Below, piece by piece: positions 38,439 through 47,419 of a stretch of 64,000 nt of DNA (its first letter is position 1; each line of letters begins with the position of its first letter). The stretch is from Kaiparowitsia implicata GSE-PSE-MK54-09C (GTDB taxonomy: Bacteria; Cyanobacteriota; Cyanobacteriia; Elainellales; Elainellaceae). The stretch covers positions 1 to 64,000 of the forward strand of contig JAHHHI010000061.1 of NCBI GenBank assembly GCA_019359435.1. The letters are read 5' to 3'. A program made the translations under genes and the position numbers. The notes below the pieces were generated by a model. It ran no database searches. It saw only the letters and a list, made by a program, of their open reading frames with translations, and was not told the DNA's origin.

Positions 38439-38767
38439 GCATATGCCCTCCGCCCGTTCCGTCGCTGGTTATCCAGGCATGTGGAACCCTCAAAACGTAA
38501 GGCGAAACTAAAGCGAATGTCAATCGAAAGAATTTCACGCCAAAACGCCGAGAAAACGAAAGCGCGGACCCTAAATCGCGAGTCGGAGCGACGCACGCCC
38601 GGAGTTGTCAGGACCCCGGGGATGAAAACTGGAGGCAAGGGCTAGGTTTGCGTCGAAAAAACGAACGGTCCAGTCTGTTGAACGCAGTAACCTGTTCCTA
38701 ACCACCCTTGGGTTTTTGAGCTTGCACATAAGGCCTGCGGTGAAATTGGTGATGTGCCGACGGTATA
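38439..38767. promoter_or_regulatory. Divergent promoter region glpD / GGDEF-EAL
   Basis: About 330 bases without a gene. CGAAA-type half sites occur at about 38503-38507, 38514-38518 (CGAAT), 38525-38529 and 38557-38561. DeoR-family repressors such as GlpR bind repeated CGAAA/TTTCG elements, so these could be the glycerol regulator's sites; no regulator gene is nearby. Everything else here is unassigned. Confidence 0.35.
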
Positions 38768-40957
38768 ATGGCAGAGATGGAAAGCGATCCCTACACACAC
38801 CGGCGCGCACTCAATCCACTGGTTTGGTTGTCGCTCGTTTTTGTTGTCGCGGTGCTCATTGCAGCCGCCGTCGGAACACACTGGGCGGTTGACCAGGTCG
38901 ACCGCCGCGCCGTCATTGCGGAGCGTCGCACCATCGCTGCGGCATTGGCTCTGGAACGGGAAAGCGTTGTTGCGGGAGAGCTCCGTTCAATCTGGGAAGC
39001 AGCACGCCAGACCAACGACGAGCCCGGGTCCGCGGCAATTCTCGCCGACGTCGTACGGGAAACACACGACCTCGCTCGTGTCTATATCCTCACGCCTGAA
39101 GGTGATCTTCCCCTCGCTGTCGGAGGGCCGCAGCACCCAGAGAAAATGATTGACCCCAATGACAGAGCTGCTGTGCAGTTGCTGCTTGAACAGTTTGGGC
39201 AAATGGAAGGGGCGGATGAAGGCCCTGACTTTTCAACAACAGAGGCAAAACACCCTAGCCTGACGGACACCGTTCGCCTCGCGGATGGACAGATGGCTTT
39301 TGTCGGCCTCAGTCTGATTGCCCCAGACGGTGGTGGCGTTGATGAGGCCCCCGCTACCAGGTTCCTTCTCGTATCAATCAAGCCAATTTCGGCCCAGATG
39401 CTTGCCTCCCTGGCCGATCATTTTGGACTTGAGGGGCTGCACTTCGCGGCGCCTCGGCCGAACCACGCGACCCTGCCCATCCTCAATAATGCTGGAAGGG
39501 TGATCGGCTTCGTTGCATGGCAGCCAAACCGCCCTGCCCTTTCGCTATTATGGGAAGGGGCTCCTGGGACGGTGAGCTTCCTTTTCCTCGCAGCGATGGG
39601 TCTCGCCTTCCTTCTGGCATGGGTGCGTCGGACCACTGTCCAGTTGGCGGCAACGCAGACGCAAACCACGTACCTGGCCTTGCATGATCCGCTGACAGGC
39701 GCGGCCAATCGTGTGCTCTTCGAAAAACGGCTGTTGGAGTCAATGGCCTACCCCTATCTGGCAAGAACAACGGTTGCGCTGGTCGCGATCGATCTGGATG
39801 GTTTTAAGGATGTGAACGATACCTATGGCCACGCGGCAGGTGACCAAATCATCAAGCAAGTGGCCACGCGCCTTTCGTTTGCTTTGCCTGAAGAGGCGAC
39901 TCTCGCACGATTAGGAGGAGATGAATTCGCTCTGGTGCAGCCCGGAGTCTTGAACGAAGGACAGGCCAAATGGATCTGCCAGAATCTCATGCGTGTATTC
40001 GACACCCCTTTCGTATTGAGCGACGCATCCGTTGAGATCAGGGCAAGCTTCGGCGTCGCCCTCGAGGAAGGAAATGCTGTCTCCGCCACGGAGATGCGTC
40101 GGCGTGCTGATGTTGCCCTCTACGCATCGAAGGCCGCAGGACGCAACCAGCTTAAAGTTTACGATCCAGCAATGGACAAATCGCGACGTGAGAGGCGGAG
40201 CCTTGAAGTTGAGCTCCGCAATGCGCTGCTGACCGGCCAAGGTCTGTTCCTGCTCTACCAGCCCATCTTCGACGCCAACAGCGGTGCCGTCGCTGGCGCG
40301 GAGGCGCTGGTTCGCTGGGACCACCCCGAACGTGGCAACCTGGCGCCTGACATGTTTATCGACATGGCCGAGGAAACAGGCTTGATCAACCAGCTCGGCG
40401 CCTGGGTCCTGGAGGAGGCAGCCCGCTTCGCCGTCACCTCAGAACTGCCTTGGGTGGCCGTAAATGTCTCACCGCTGCAGTTCCGAAATCTAGACTTTGC
40501 CGACGGCGTGCTCCGTACCTTGTCTGCCCGTGGTCTACCCGCAGAGCGACTCCAGCTAGAAATCACCGAGGGGGTGTTGCTGCAGAATTCGCGATCTATC
40601 CAGGCTATGCTTGCGCGACTGCGGACTGCAGGCATCCAAATCGCACTTGATGACTTTGGCACCGGATACTCGTCGATCGGCCACTTGCGGGCGCACAGTC
40701 TGGACAAGCTGAAAATCGACCAATCATTCACGCGGTCCATCGTTCGTGATCCCGCGACGCTCAGCATCGTACGGTCCGTGATTGATCTGGCACGGGCACT
40801 CGACATGAGCGTGACTGCCGAAGGGATCGAGGAAGAAGCCCAACGCAGATTGCTCAAAGAATTGGGCTGCACCGAATTGCAGGGGTTCCTGCTCTCCAGG
40901 CCCCTTACCGCGCAACGCCTCGTGGGCTTGCTCGCAGAGCGGAGATCTGTGGCATAG
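38768..40957 (+). CDS. CHASE4-type sensor GGDEF-EAL protein (paralogue)
   Basis: 729 residues. Membrane helices at about 18-37 and 265-285 enclose a periplasmic sensor, followed by GGDEF (383-387 in RLGGDEFAL) and EAL (512-514 in AEALVRWDH) domains with ITEGVLLQNS, DDFGTGYSS, KIDQSF and AEGIEEE. Both active sites look intact; there is no RxxD inhibitory site before GGDEF. Domain order, length and many blocks (PWVAVNVSP.QFR, EI/VTEG.LLQNS) match the protein at 25984, so the two are duplicates with diverged sensors. ATG 38768 or 38777 could be the start. It is transcribed away from glpD. Confidence 0.85.
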   Translation: MAEMESDPYTHRRALNPLVWLSLVFVVAVLIAAAVGTHWAVDQVDRRAVIAERRTIAAALALERESVVAGELRSIWEAARQTNDEPGSAAILADVVRETHDLARVYILTPEGDLPLAVGGPQHPEKMIDPNDRAAVQLLLEQFGQMEGADEGPDFSTTEAKHPSLTDTVRLADGQMAFVGLSLIAPDGGGVDEAPATRFLLVSIKPISAQMLASLADHFGLEGLHFAAPRPNHATLPILNNAGRVIGFVAWQPNRPALSLLWEGAPGTVSFLFLAAMGLAFLLAWVRRTTVQLAATQTQTTYLALHDPLTGAANRVLFEKRLLESMAYPYLARTTVALVAIDLDGFKDVNDTYGHAAGDQIIKQVATRLSFALPEEATLARLGGDEFALVQPGVLNEGQAKWICQNLMRVFDTPFVLSDASVEIRASFGVALEEGNAVSATEMRRRADVALYASKAAGRNQLKVYDPAMDKSRRERRSLEVELRNALLTGQGLFLLYQPIFDANSGAVAGAEALVRWDHPERGNLAPDMFIDMAEETGLINQLGAWVLEEAARFAVTSELPWVAVNVSPLQFRNLDFADGVLRTLSARGLPAERLQLEITEGVLLQNSRSIQAMLARLRTAGIQIALDDFGTGYSSIGHLRAHSLDKLKIDQSFTRSIVRDPATLSIVRSVIDLARALDMSVTAEGIEEEAQRRLLKELGCTELQGFLLSRPLTAQRLVGLLAERRSVA

Positions 40958-41279
40958 TCATGCCCACGATCAGGAAGATCCTGTCGCCTCAGTAAGTTCG
41001 CCAACCTTATTCGCTCTCAATCGTGATATTGCCGCCGCAGATGGACGTTGCACCGCCGGAGGTTAGCAAGGATTCAAGCGATAGCGGGTTAAGCAAGGAA
41101 CAGCCTAGCCAGGGCTGGCCCTTGCTCGGAGGCCCCACTTTACGGGAACGCAGGGGTGCCGGTTGTCCCGGCCGCCTTTGCGGCAGAGATGAATTGACGA
41201 GGGAACAGGGATTCTAGCAGCAGGGGCTCCACTCCCGCCCAAACGACATTGATCGCACATTCCAACTTGTCGCCGTACG
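40958..41279. other. Gene-free stretch
   Basis: About 320 bases between two convergent genes. A 64-codon plus-strand frame at 41023 is low quality. No hairpin with a T tract was found. Confidence 0.45.
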
Positions 41280-41702
41280 TTAGTATACCAGGATCACGTC
41301 GGCTGCCGCTGCAAGTTCCACCAGTTTCGCCGGCATCGCAAACTGGGCTGACTTACCCTCGAGATCGGCTTCGGTGATCTTGCGGGCCTCTGCCGACTTG
41401 CCCGAGATGTAGATAGTCGCGGTGCCTTCTATAAGAGTGTCGAAATGGTCGCGTAGCTGTCCCGTTCCCACCCCTTGAACGGTGGATAGGGCATCCTCGG
41501 TTATCAACGAGGCACCATCGCCGGCCAGGAACAGATCAACGTCATGCCCCTCGTCCAAAGCCGTGGCCGCAACCAAAAAGCCCAATGCGGCCTTGGTGGG
41601 GTTGTCCGGCCCGCTGTGGATATGCACTAGAAAATTGTCTGCAAGCGCCGGGGCGCAGGTTGAAGCAAGCAATACGAGGGCAAGTATAGCTCGACTGGGC
41701 AT
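41280..41702 (-). CDS. Exported DsrE-family protein
   Basis: 140 residues from ATG 41702 with a signal peptide (AILALVLLASTCAPALA-DN). The mature part has the DsrE/DsrF-like fold: FLVHIHSGPDNPTKAALGFLVAATAL, HDVDLFLAGDGASLI, ATIYISGKSAEAR and AADVILVY at the C-terminus. Cytosolic relatives act in sulfur relay through a conserved cysteine; no such cysteine is visible in the mature protein, so sulfur transfer is doubtful. It lies in the same direction as the DUF4242 gene. Confidence 0.8.
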   Translation of the reverse strand: MPSRAILALVLLASTCAPALADNFLVHIHSGPDNPTKAALGFLVAATALDEGHDVDLFLAGDGASLITEDALSTVQGVGTGQLRDHFDTLIEGTATIYISGKSAEARKITEADLEGKSAQFAMPAKLVELAAAADVILVY

Positions 41703-41757
41703 CTGCTGTGTCTCCAAAGGTTGAGTTGAAGGGGTACCTGCGTACCCGCAGGTGGTT

Positions 41758-42021
41758 TCAGGGCATAAGGTCAAAAGCAGGCACTACGCGGTAGTAGGGC
41801 AGGCCTGCCGTGTCGTTGAGCCGACGAACCACCGTTTCGTCAGCAGCTTCAAACAGGCAAAGGCATCGCCCGTCCTCCGGGGCGAAGGTGCTACGGATGT
41901 AACGAATGGCCGTGCCGTGCTCGCGCATGGCGGCGGCTGTGACCTTGGCTGCCGTCTGGGCAGCAGCTAGATCCGGCATGCTGATGCCCTTGAGGTTTCG
42001 TTCCACCATGTACACACTCAT
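41758..42021 (-). CDS. DUF4242 (SCO4226-like nickel-binding) protein
   Basis: 87 residues with the ferredoxin-like DUF4242 layout: MSVYMVERNLKGISMPDLAAAQTAA, IRYIRSTFAPEDGRCLCLFEAADETVVRRLNDTAGLPYYRVV. The founding member, Streptomyces SCO4226, binds nickel; the ligands cannot be confirmed here. It lies 55 bases upstream of the DsrE-like gene and diverges from a LysR gene, which probably regulates both. Confidence 0.75.
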   Translation of the reverse strand: MSVYMVERNLKGISMPDLAAAQTAAKVTAAAMREHGTAIRYIRSTFAPEDGRCLCLFEAADETVVRRLNDTAGLPYYRVVPAFDLMP

Positions 42022-42158
42022 CGCTCCGCTCCCCGCTGTTGTCTGGTCGAGAATAGGGCGGCGTGACCATTACAGGCCAATATCGATTAGCCATCGACGC
42101 ATTCCTGCGGGTTATCGGCAAAAGTGCTATGATCAGGTCGGAATGGGGAGGACGCCCA

Positions 42159-43037
42159 ATGGAAATGCACCAGGTCCGATACACGCTGGCGGTAGCCCGC
42201 GCTTTGAACTTCACCAAGGGGGCCGAGAGCTGCCACGCCTCCCAACCGGCCCTTTCCAAGGCCATCAAGAGCCTAGAGGCGGAACTGGGGGCGGCGCTTT
42301 TCCTCCGAGAGGGCAAGCAGGTCATCATCACCGAGTTCGGGCATAGTATGATCCCGCACCTGCAGCGCATAGCCGATGAAGCGGAAATGGCGGCGATGCT
42401 CGCCACAAACTTCAAGCTCCTGCACAAGGTTCCCATCCGGCTGGGCGTGCTGTGTACCATAGGGCCGATGCGGCTCTCGCGCTTCCTGGCTTCGGTCCAG
42501 CAACAGTATCCAGGGATCGAGCTCGCCGTGCGCGAGAGCACTGTGAGTGGCTTGATGGAAGACCTCGATGCTGGGGAACTGGATTTCGCCGTGCTCGGCT
42601 CAGCGGGGGACCCGCCCCGCGAACTGAGCCACATCCCCCTCTATGACGAACGCTATGTCGTCGTCTTTCCGCCCGACCACCGGTTGTCATCGTCCAATGC
42701 GATCCCGCTCCATGATCTGTCTGGGGAGCCTTATGTCGACCGGCTGTCCTGCGAGATGCGGGAGATGGTGATGGCCGTTTGCCAGGAGCGAGCGATTGAG
42801 GTTTACGCCACATTTCGCTCGGAGCGGGAGGACTGGGTGCAGTCCATGGTCATGGCGCGAATGGGATTTGCATTCATGCCGGAATATTCTGTGACGCTGC
42901 CTGGTCTTTTACAGCGACCACTGGTCGACCCTGAGGTGAAGCGGCGGGTTTCGCTCGTGCACAAGCCCGGGCGACAGTTCAGTCCCGCAGCCTCGGCATT
43001 TGCACTGGCGGCGAGATCATTCGATTGGCCGGGCTGA
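42159..43037 (+). CDS. LysR-family transcriptional regulator
   Basis: 292 residues from ATG 42159, preceded by GGGGAGG; the frame extends to 42063 without good context. N-terminal helix-turn-helix (YTLAVARALNFTKGAESCHASQPALSKAIKSLEAELG.ALF.REG) and an effector-binding domain resembling the OxyR/CysB-type type 2 periplasmic fold (IRLGVLCTIGPMRLSRFL, LDFAVLGS, YDERYVVVFPPDHRL). It is divergent from the DUF4242-DsrE pair across 137 bases, the classic arrangement for control of the neighbour. The inducer is unknown. Confidence 0.9.
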   Translation: MEMHQVRYTLAVARALNFTKGAESCHASQPALSKAIKSLEAELGAALFLREGKQVIITEFGHSMIPHLQRIADEAEMAAMLATNFKLLHKVPIRLGVLCTIGPMRLSRFLASVQQQYPGIELAVRESTVSGLMEDLDAGELDFAVLGSAGDPPRELSHIPLYDERYVVVFPPDHRLSSSNAIPLHDLSGEPYVDRLSCEMREMVMAVCQERAIEVYATFRSEREDWVQSMVMARMGFAFMPEYSVTLPGLLQRPLVDPEVKRRVSLVHKPGRQFSPAASAFALAARSFDWPG

Positions 43038-43307
43038 ATTCCAGGGCTCGAGTTGAACCTCAGGCAAAGGCCATGCGTCGGCCCCCGCCGCAGCTTACAG
43101 AGATTACCAAAGTAGCAGTCCTGCCGCTGCAGTCGAGAGATGCGCTAACGGGGAGGGAAAAGTCGCGCGTTGCGTGGCAAGAAGTTGCCTGCACTTCCGG
43201 ACACAGACTGCGTTTCCACACGTCGGACAAGGTGCGATCCCAACTGACGAGCCACAGCGTTTCTCGGACCAAGCTCACCCGCGTTAACGTTCTACATTTG
43301 GCTTGTA

Positions 43308-45647
43308 TTAGGCCGCCGAGGTCATCTGCGGCACCAGCCCCAGTGATAGAGGCGTGGCCGGCCGGCCAAAAAGATACCCTTGACCGACCTGACATCCCAA
43401 CGCAGCGAGATAGTCACGCTGCTCGGGGGTCTCGACACCCTCCGCGATCAGAACCTTGTTCAGCCGGTGCGCCATTAGCACGATCGTTTCCACGATAGCC
43501 TCGTTGTTGGCGTCCGGTAGCGACCGAATGAAGGACTGATCGATCTTGATGATGTCCAGTGGTAGCCGCGACAAGGCGCTCAGCGATGAATATCCGGTGC
43601 CAAAGTCATCGAGAGCGATGCCGACACCCATTTGCCGCAACTCGTTTAACGTTTGGAGGATGGCCGCATCGATATCGATGAAAAGACTTTCAGTAAGCTC
43701 GATGTCCAGCCGATGCGCGGGAAATCCTGACTTTTCGAGTGCGGCCCGCACGGTGGCTACCATGTCACTGGTACGGAACTGCACCGAGGAGACATTCACC
43801 GACAGTCGCCCCTCCCAGCTCCATTGAGCGGCACTGCTGCATGCCTCATTGAGGATCCATTCGCCAAGCGCGACAATCAGCCCGGTTTCTTCGGCCAGTG
43901 GAATGAAGGCCGCCGGGGAGACCAGCCCGAGGTTACTGCTTTGCCACCTCACCAGCGCCTCCACACCGACAGTATTGCCGGTGCTCAGGTCGATCTGCGG
44001 TTGATAAACCAGAAAGAACTCCCGCTGTTCCAGTGCCTGACGAAGCGCGATGTCCTGCAGGCGGCGTTGCTTAATACGCTCGCTGTGGTCAGGGTCATAG
44101 ACGGCCGATTTCGTGTTGTCGCCACGCGCCTTGGCCAAGGCAACTTCAGCCTGCCGAAGCAGCTCCCCGCTGACATCTCCAACATGGCCCGAACTGGAAC
44201 CAAACCTTGTATCAAGAATGATGCTGTGACCGTCGACGGCATATGGCTGATCCAATGTGATCGCCACTGAGTGACACAATAGCGTTTGTCGCTCAGTGCT
44301 CAGCTCCTCTGGAACGGACCAGGCGAAGACGTCGTTGGCAATTCTAGCCGGCTCGTGGCCCAATTGCGCTTGGAGGCGCCGTGCCACCTGGACGGCAACG
44401 TCGTCACCGACCTCGTGCCCCAAGGCCGCGATCGTATTGTCCAGCCCTCCCAGCTGAATCAGGCAGACACTCGCAGCACCCGATTGAAGATGCATCGCAA
44501 CCTGATCGATGAGGGCCTGACGAGATAGTGCATCCGTGACGGCGTCGTGTTTGGCAAGATAGGCGAGACGGGCCTGCTGGCGAAAGATCTGGCGCCAGTG
44601 CGACGCTCGCTCCTGCAGCAGGTTGGTCGTCAACATCAGTATTGCGAACGCGTGAAAGGCGGCGGTATCGAGGCTGATATGGAGGTCGCGCAAGGCCAGC
44701 CAGGCAGATGCCTCCACCAGAAGCATCCCACCCAGCGACAGGCAGGCGAGACGAGCCATGGACAGGGTTCTGTGCCCCAAGCCAAGAAGCCCGACAGCCA
44801 CCATGGCCATGGACAAGACAGGGGCGAAACCACGATGCGAAAGCGGTCTTCCGGCCTTGAGCGTCTCGACTGCCGCCAACTGGACCAGCGGGCCAGGAAT
44901 GACACCAAATCGGGGAACGCGAAAGAAGTCGCGCAATTCCACAGCGCTAGCGCCCACCACGACCTGCTTGTTCAAAAACTGGTCCGGATCCGGGTTGCCG
45001 ATCAGGAGTTGCGCGACAGATATACGCGCAATGGACGTCAGGTCGATGCCGTAGTCGATGGCGATGGTTTGATCGGCTATCGGAGCGTCGGGGACGAGAG
45101 CGACTGCAACGGACTTAATCCCCGCCGGAGGAAGACCTGTGGGAACAGACCGCAGCAGGTCGGTGCCATCCCCAGTCACATTGACCAACACCGGTTCGCT
45201 ATGTGCCGCAAATCGTTCAAGTGGGACATTCAGCGCGACCGTGCCGTCGGCCATAATCTGCTGAAAGGCCGCTAGAAAGGCGTATCCGCCGGCACGTTCG
45301 AGTGCCTGTTCGAGAGCCAAATCCCCTTCGGGCACCGAGGCGGTACTAAAGTCGATATCGTAGACGACTTCCGCGGCGCCCAGTTGCATTAAGCGATCCA
45401 GCAAGCGAGCGTGGATTTGCCGGGGCCACGGCCACACGCCCACAGCCGCAAGACTTTCAGCGTCAATTTCGACAAACACCGTCTCGCCTGAAGGCGCTCG
45501 ATCCGTAGCCGCAAAGCGAAAATTTTGCAGCGCTTGATCGAGAGGGGCGAGCATGCCAACCCAGGCCATAGCGAAAGCCAGCACGAGCGCTGCAAAGGCC
45601 CCCGCCATGCAGGCAAACGGATTAACCTTGTTGCCGGTCGAGAGCAT
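43308..45647 (-). CDS. CHASE2-GGDEF(degenerate)-EAL protein
   Basis: 779 residues. After an N-terminal helix (about 15-34) comes an extracellular CHASE2 domain (APLDQALQNFRF, VVFVEIDAESLAAVGVWPWPR, VYDIDFS, VVVGASAVELRDFF), then three membrane helices (about 275-345). The GGDEF domain is dead for synthesis: the motif is ANDVF (437-441). The EAL domain is complete (EAL 563-565, ELTESLF, DDFGTGYSSL, KIDQSF, AEGVETPEQ), so the protein should be a membrane phosphodiesterase. Its ATG overlaps, as TAATG, the stop codon of the alternative frame of the FecR-like gene just upstream, indicating that the two were translationally coupled. Confidence 0.9.
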   Translation of the reverse strand: MLSTGNKVNPFACMAGAFAALVLAFAMAWVGMLAPLDQALQNFRFAATDRAPSGETVFVEIDAESLAAVGVWPWPRQIHARLLDRLMQLGAAEVVYDIDFSTASVPEGDLALEQALERAGGYAFLAAFQQIMADGTVALNVPLERFAAHSEPVLVNVTGDGTDLLRSVPTGLPPAGIKSVAVALVPDAPIADQTIAIDYGIDLTSIARISVAQLLIGNPDPDQFLNKQVVVGASAVELRDFFRVPRFGVIPGPLVQLAAVETLKAGRPLSHRGFAPVLSMAMVAVGLLGLGHRTLSMARLACLSLGGMLLVEASAWLALRDLHISLDTAAFHAFAILMLTTNLLQERASHWRQIFRQQARLAYLAKHDAVTDALSRQALIDQVAMHLQSGAASVCLIQLGGLDNTIAALGHEVGDDVAVQVARRLQAQLGHEPARIANDVFAWSVPEELSTERQTLLCHSVAITLDQPYAVDGHSIILDTRFGSSSGHVGDVSGELLRQAEVALAKARGDNTKSAVYDPDHSERIKQRRLQDIALRQALEQREFFLVYQPQIDLSTGNTVGVEALVRWQSSNLGLVSPAAFIPLAEETGLIVALGEWILNEACSSAAQWSWEGRLSVNVSSVQFRTSDMVATVRAALEKSGFPAHRLDIELTESLFIDIDAAILQTLNELRQMGVGIALDDFGTGYSSLSALSRLPLDIIKIDQSFIRSLPDANNEAIVETIVLMAHRLNKVLIAEGVETPEQRDYLAALGCQVGQGYLFGRPATPLSLGLVPQMTSAA

Positions 45648-46079
45648 TAGCTCTTCCCGTTACCGTTACCGTTACCGTTACTGCCATTTCCCGCCGCCGC
45701 TGTTACCACCGTTGCCAGCATTGTCATTCGCGCTGTTCTTGCCGCCACCGGAACTTCCGGTCCCGCCGGAATTCGCGTTCCCACCGCCGTCGCCGGAGTT
45801 TCCATTCCCGCCGCTGTTACCGTTCCCAGAGTTGGCCTTGTCATCGCCCCTGCCGTGGCCCAGACCCTCATTCCGGCCCCGCACCAGGTCCACTCTGCCG
45901 TCCGCGCCTGTTCTCACTTTCTGTCCGTCCAGCACGGATGCGCCGCGGACGAGGGCAATCCACTGCCCATGCACAAGTTGCTCAGCCGTACCGCGCAACC
46001 GGTTGGCCATCCAATCATCGGCGACTGCGGGAAGGGTCCCAATTATAAGAATGGAAAGGTAAAGCGCAATTCTGAGCAT
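45647..46079 (-). pseudogene. FecR-like secreted protein, apparently frameshifted in its Gly/Asn-rich tail
   Basis: From ATG 46079 the protein begins with a signal peptide (MLRIALYLSILIIGTLPAVA-DD), then a short FecR-type segment (QWIALVRGASVLDGQKVRTGADGRVDLVRG) and a tail rich in Gly, Asn and Ser. The open frame ends at 45678 with GGGKWQ-stop after 133 residues. In the neighbouring frame the tail continues in the same style (GNGSNGNGNGNGKS) to TAA 45649-45647, which overlaps the next gene's ATG. Losing one C from the CCC at 45690-45692 joins the frames into 144 codons. FecR-domain genes often sit beside CHASE2 genes. Either the gene is broken, or frameshifting or a sequencing error is involved. 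Confidence 0.65.
45657..45680. repeat. Four tandem copies of CCGTTA
   Basis: Perfect 6-bp tandem repeat. On the minus strand it encodes Asn-Gly dipeptides in the alternative frame of the FecR-like gene, and the TAA stop of the current frame falls inside it. Changes in copy number would keep the frame. Confidence 0.85.
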
Positions 46080-46373
46080 GGTATCCTCCGCATTCTGCGT
46101 GCGTGAACGATCGGCCCAGTGATCTTGCGGAAGTGTTACGCGAACCGGATATAGTCTCTGCGTCGCCTTCACGAAAGCGAGCAGGGTGAAGAGACGGTTA
46201 GAACCAGGTTCAGATTTGCCTCGTTAGGCTTATCGAGCGGCCTGCCGATAGCGCAGCATTTGGCTCGCCGCCTAAAGCAGTCAGGCGCCTCGGTAGTTTG
46301 CCATCAGGGAGCGCGCCGATTGGCTGCCACACCTGGGACTTGCCAGACCCTGCAGTGTCGCCAAGATGAGGTC

Positions 46374-47279
46374 ATGATGCCCATTGTCCGCATATTGCTG
46401 TTGGCCTGGCTGGTGCTGTTCCAGTCGCCTGCTTGTTTCTCTGAGGAACCGGCCGACAAGAGCTGCTACGATTTGGCAGGACAGGATGTCTGCATCGCGG
46501 AACAGAGCTATCGCGCCGATATATGCACCGCAATCAAGACTTACGCCTCCCATTGGAACCTTCCGGCAGGCTATCTGGCCCGGCTCATCTGGCAGGAAAG
46601 TCGGTTCGATCCGGCTGCCTTGAGTCCCGCCGGCGCGCAGGGCATCGCCCAGTTCATGCCGACAACTGCTAGCCTGCGCGGCCTGCGTGATCCGTTCGAC
46701 CCAGCCGAGGCTATGGCCCGGTCAGCCGAATATCTGCGCTTCCTCGAACAGAAATTTGGCAATCTCGGCCTCGCTGCTGCGGCATACAATGCCGGCGAGG
46801 GGCGGACCGGCCGCTATATCGCCAGTAACGGCGGAACGCTTCCAGCCGAGACGCGCAATTATGTCCAGATTGTCACAGGCCATTCCGTCGAACAGTGGCT
46901 CGCCGGGACCGTGGGCGAGGTCAACTATGCCTTGGCCGGAGACAACGACTTTGTGGCTGCCTGTATCGACATGGCGCGGTCCGTACGCGTTCCCGATCTC
47001 ACCATTAGTCCAGCGCAATGGCAGCCCTGGGGCGTGCTTATCGCACAGAATGGCTCGGCCGAGCTCGCTCGAACCCGGTTTGCCGCGGTCCAGACCGCGC
47101 ACAAGACAATCCTGGGCACCGAGCAGCTGATGCTTATCGGGGTCCGCAATCCCAGTTTTGGAAATCGCCTGCGCTTTTCAGCCATGGTGGGCCGGCAAAG
47201 CCGGCAGGAGGCGGAAGCCCTGTGCCAGAGTCTCCTGGCTGCGGGCGGCAACTGCATAGTTCTCAAGAACACGCCGTAA
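46374..47279 (+). CDS. Lytic transglycosylase with SPOR-like C-terminus
   Basis: 301 residues from ATG 46374 (GAGG just upstream; ATG 46377 possible), starting with a signal peptide (ILLLAWLVLFQSPACFS). The SLT domain has catalytic Glu75 in LIWQESRFDPAALSPAGAQGIAQFMP and the downstream YNAGEGR motif. The C-terminal LRFSAMVGRQSRQEAEALCQSLLAAGG looks like a SPOR-type peptidoglycan-binding repeat. It cleaves peptidoglycan glycan strands in the periplasm, perhaps at septal sites. It is divergent from the FecR-CHASE2 pair. Alternative: a conjugation- or secretion-associated transglycosylase, but no such system is nearby. Confidence 0.85.
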   Translation: MMPIVRILLLAWLVLFQSPACFSEEPADKSCYDLAGQDVCIAEQSYRADICTAIKTYASHWNLPAGYLARLIWQESRFDPAALSPAGAQGIAQFMPTTASLRGLRDPFDPAEAMARSAEYLRFLEQKFGNLGLAAAAYNAGEGRTGRYIASNGGTLPAETRNYVQIVTGHSVEQWLAGTVGEVNYALAGDNDFVAACIDMARSVRVPDLTISPAQWQPWGVLIAQNGSAELARTRFAAVQTAHKTILGTEQLMLIGVRNPSFGNRLRFSAMVGRQSRQEAEALCQSLLAAGGNCIVLKNTP

Positions 47280-47419
47280 TGTGACCGCCGCGGCACTTGG
47301 GGTGAAGGCGCCAGAACGGTGGAACTTGGCCTGGCCTAGCGAGCCTTCAGACACTCTTGATCTTTTGCGCTCAAACTGGAGCAAGCTAACAGTGGGGAGC
47401 GACGTCTCGGGAGGGACTG

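Noticed and set aside
45657-45680. CCGTTA repeats as a CRISPR or origin iteron
   Set aside because: Six-base units without spacers, lying inside a coding tail.
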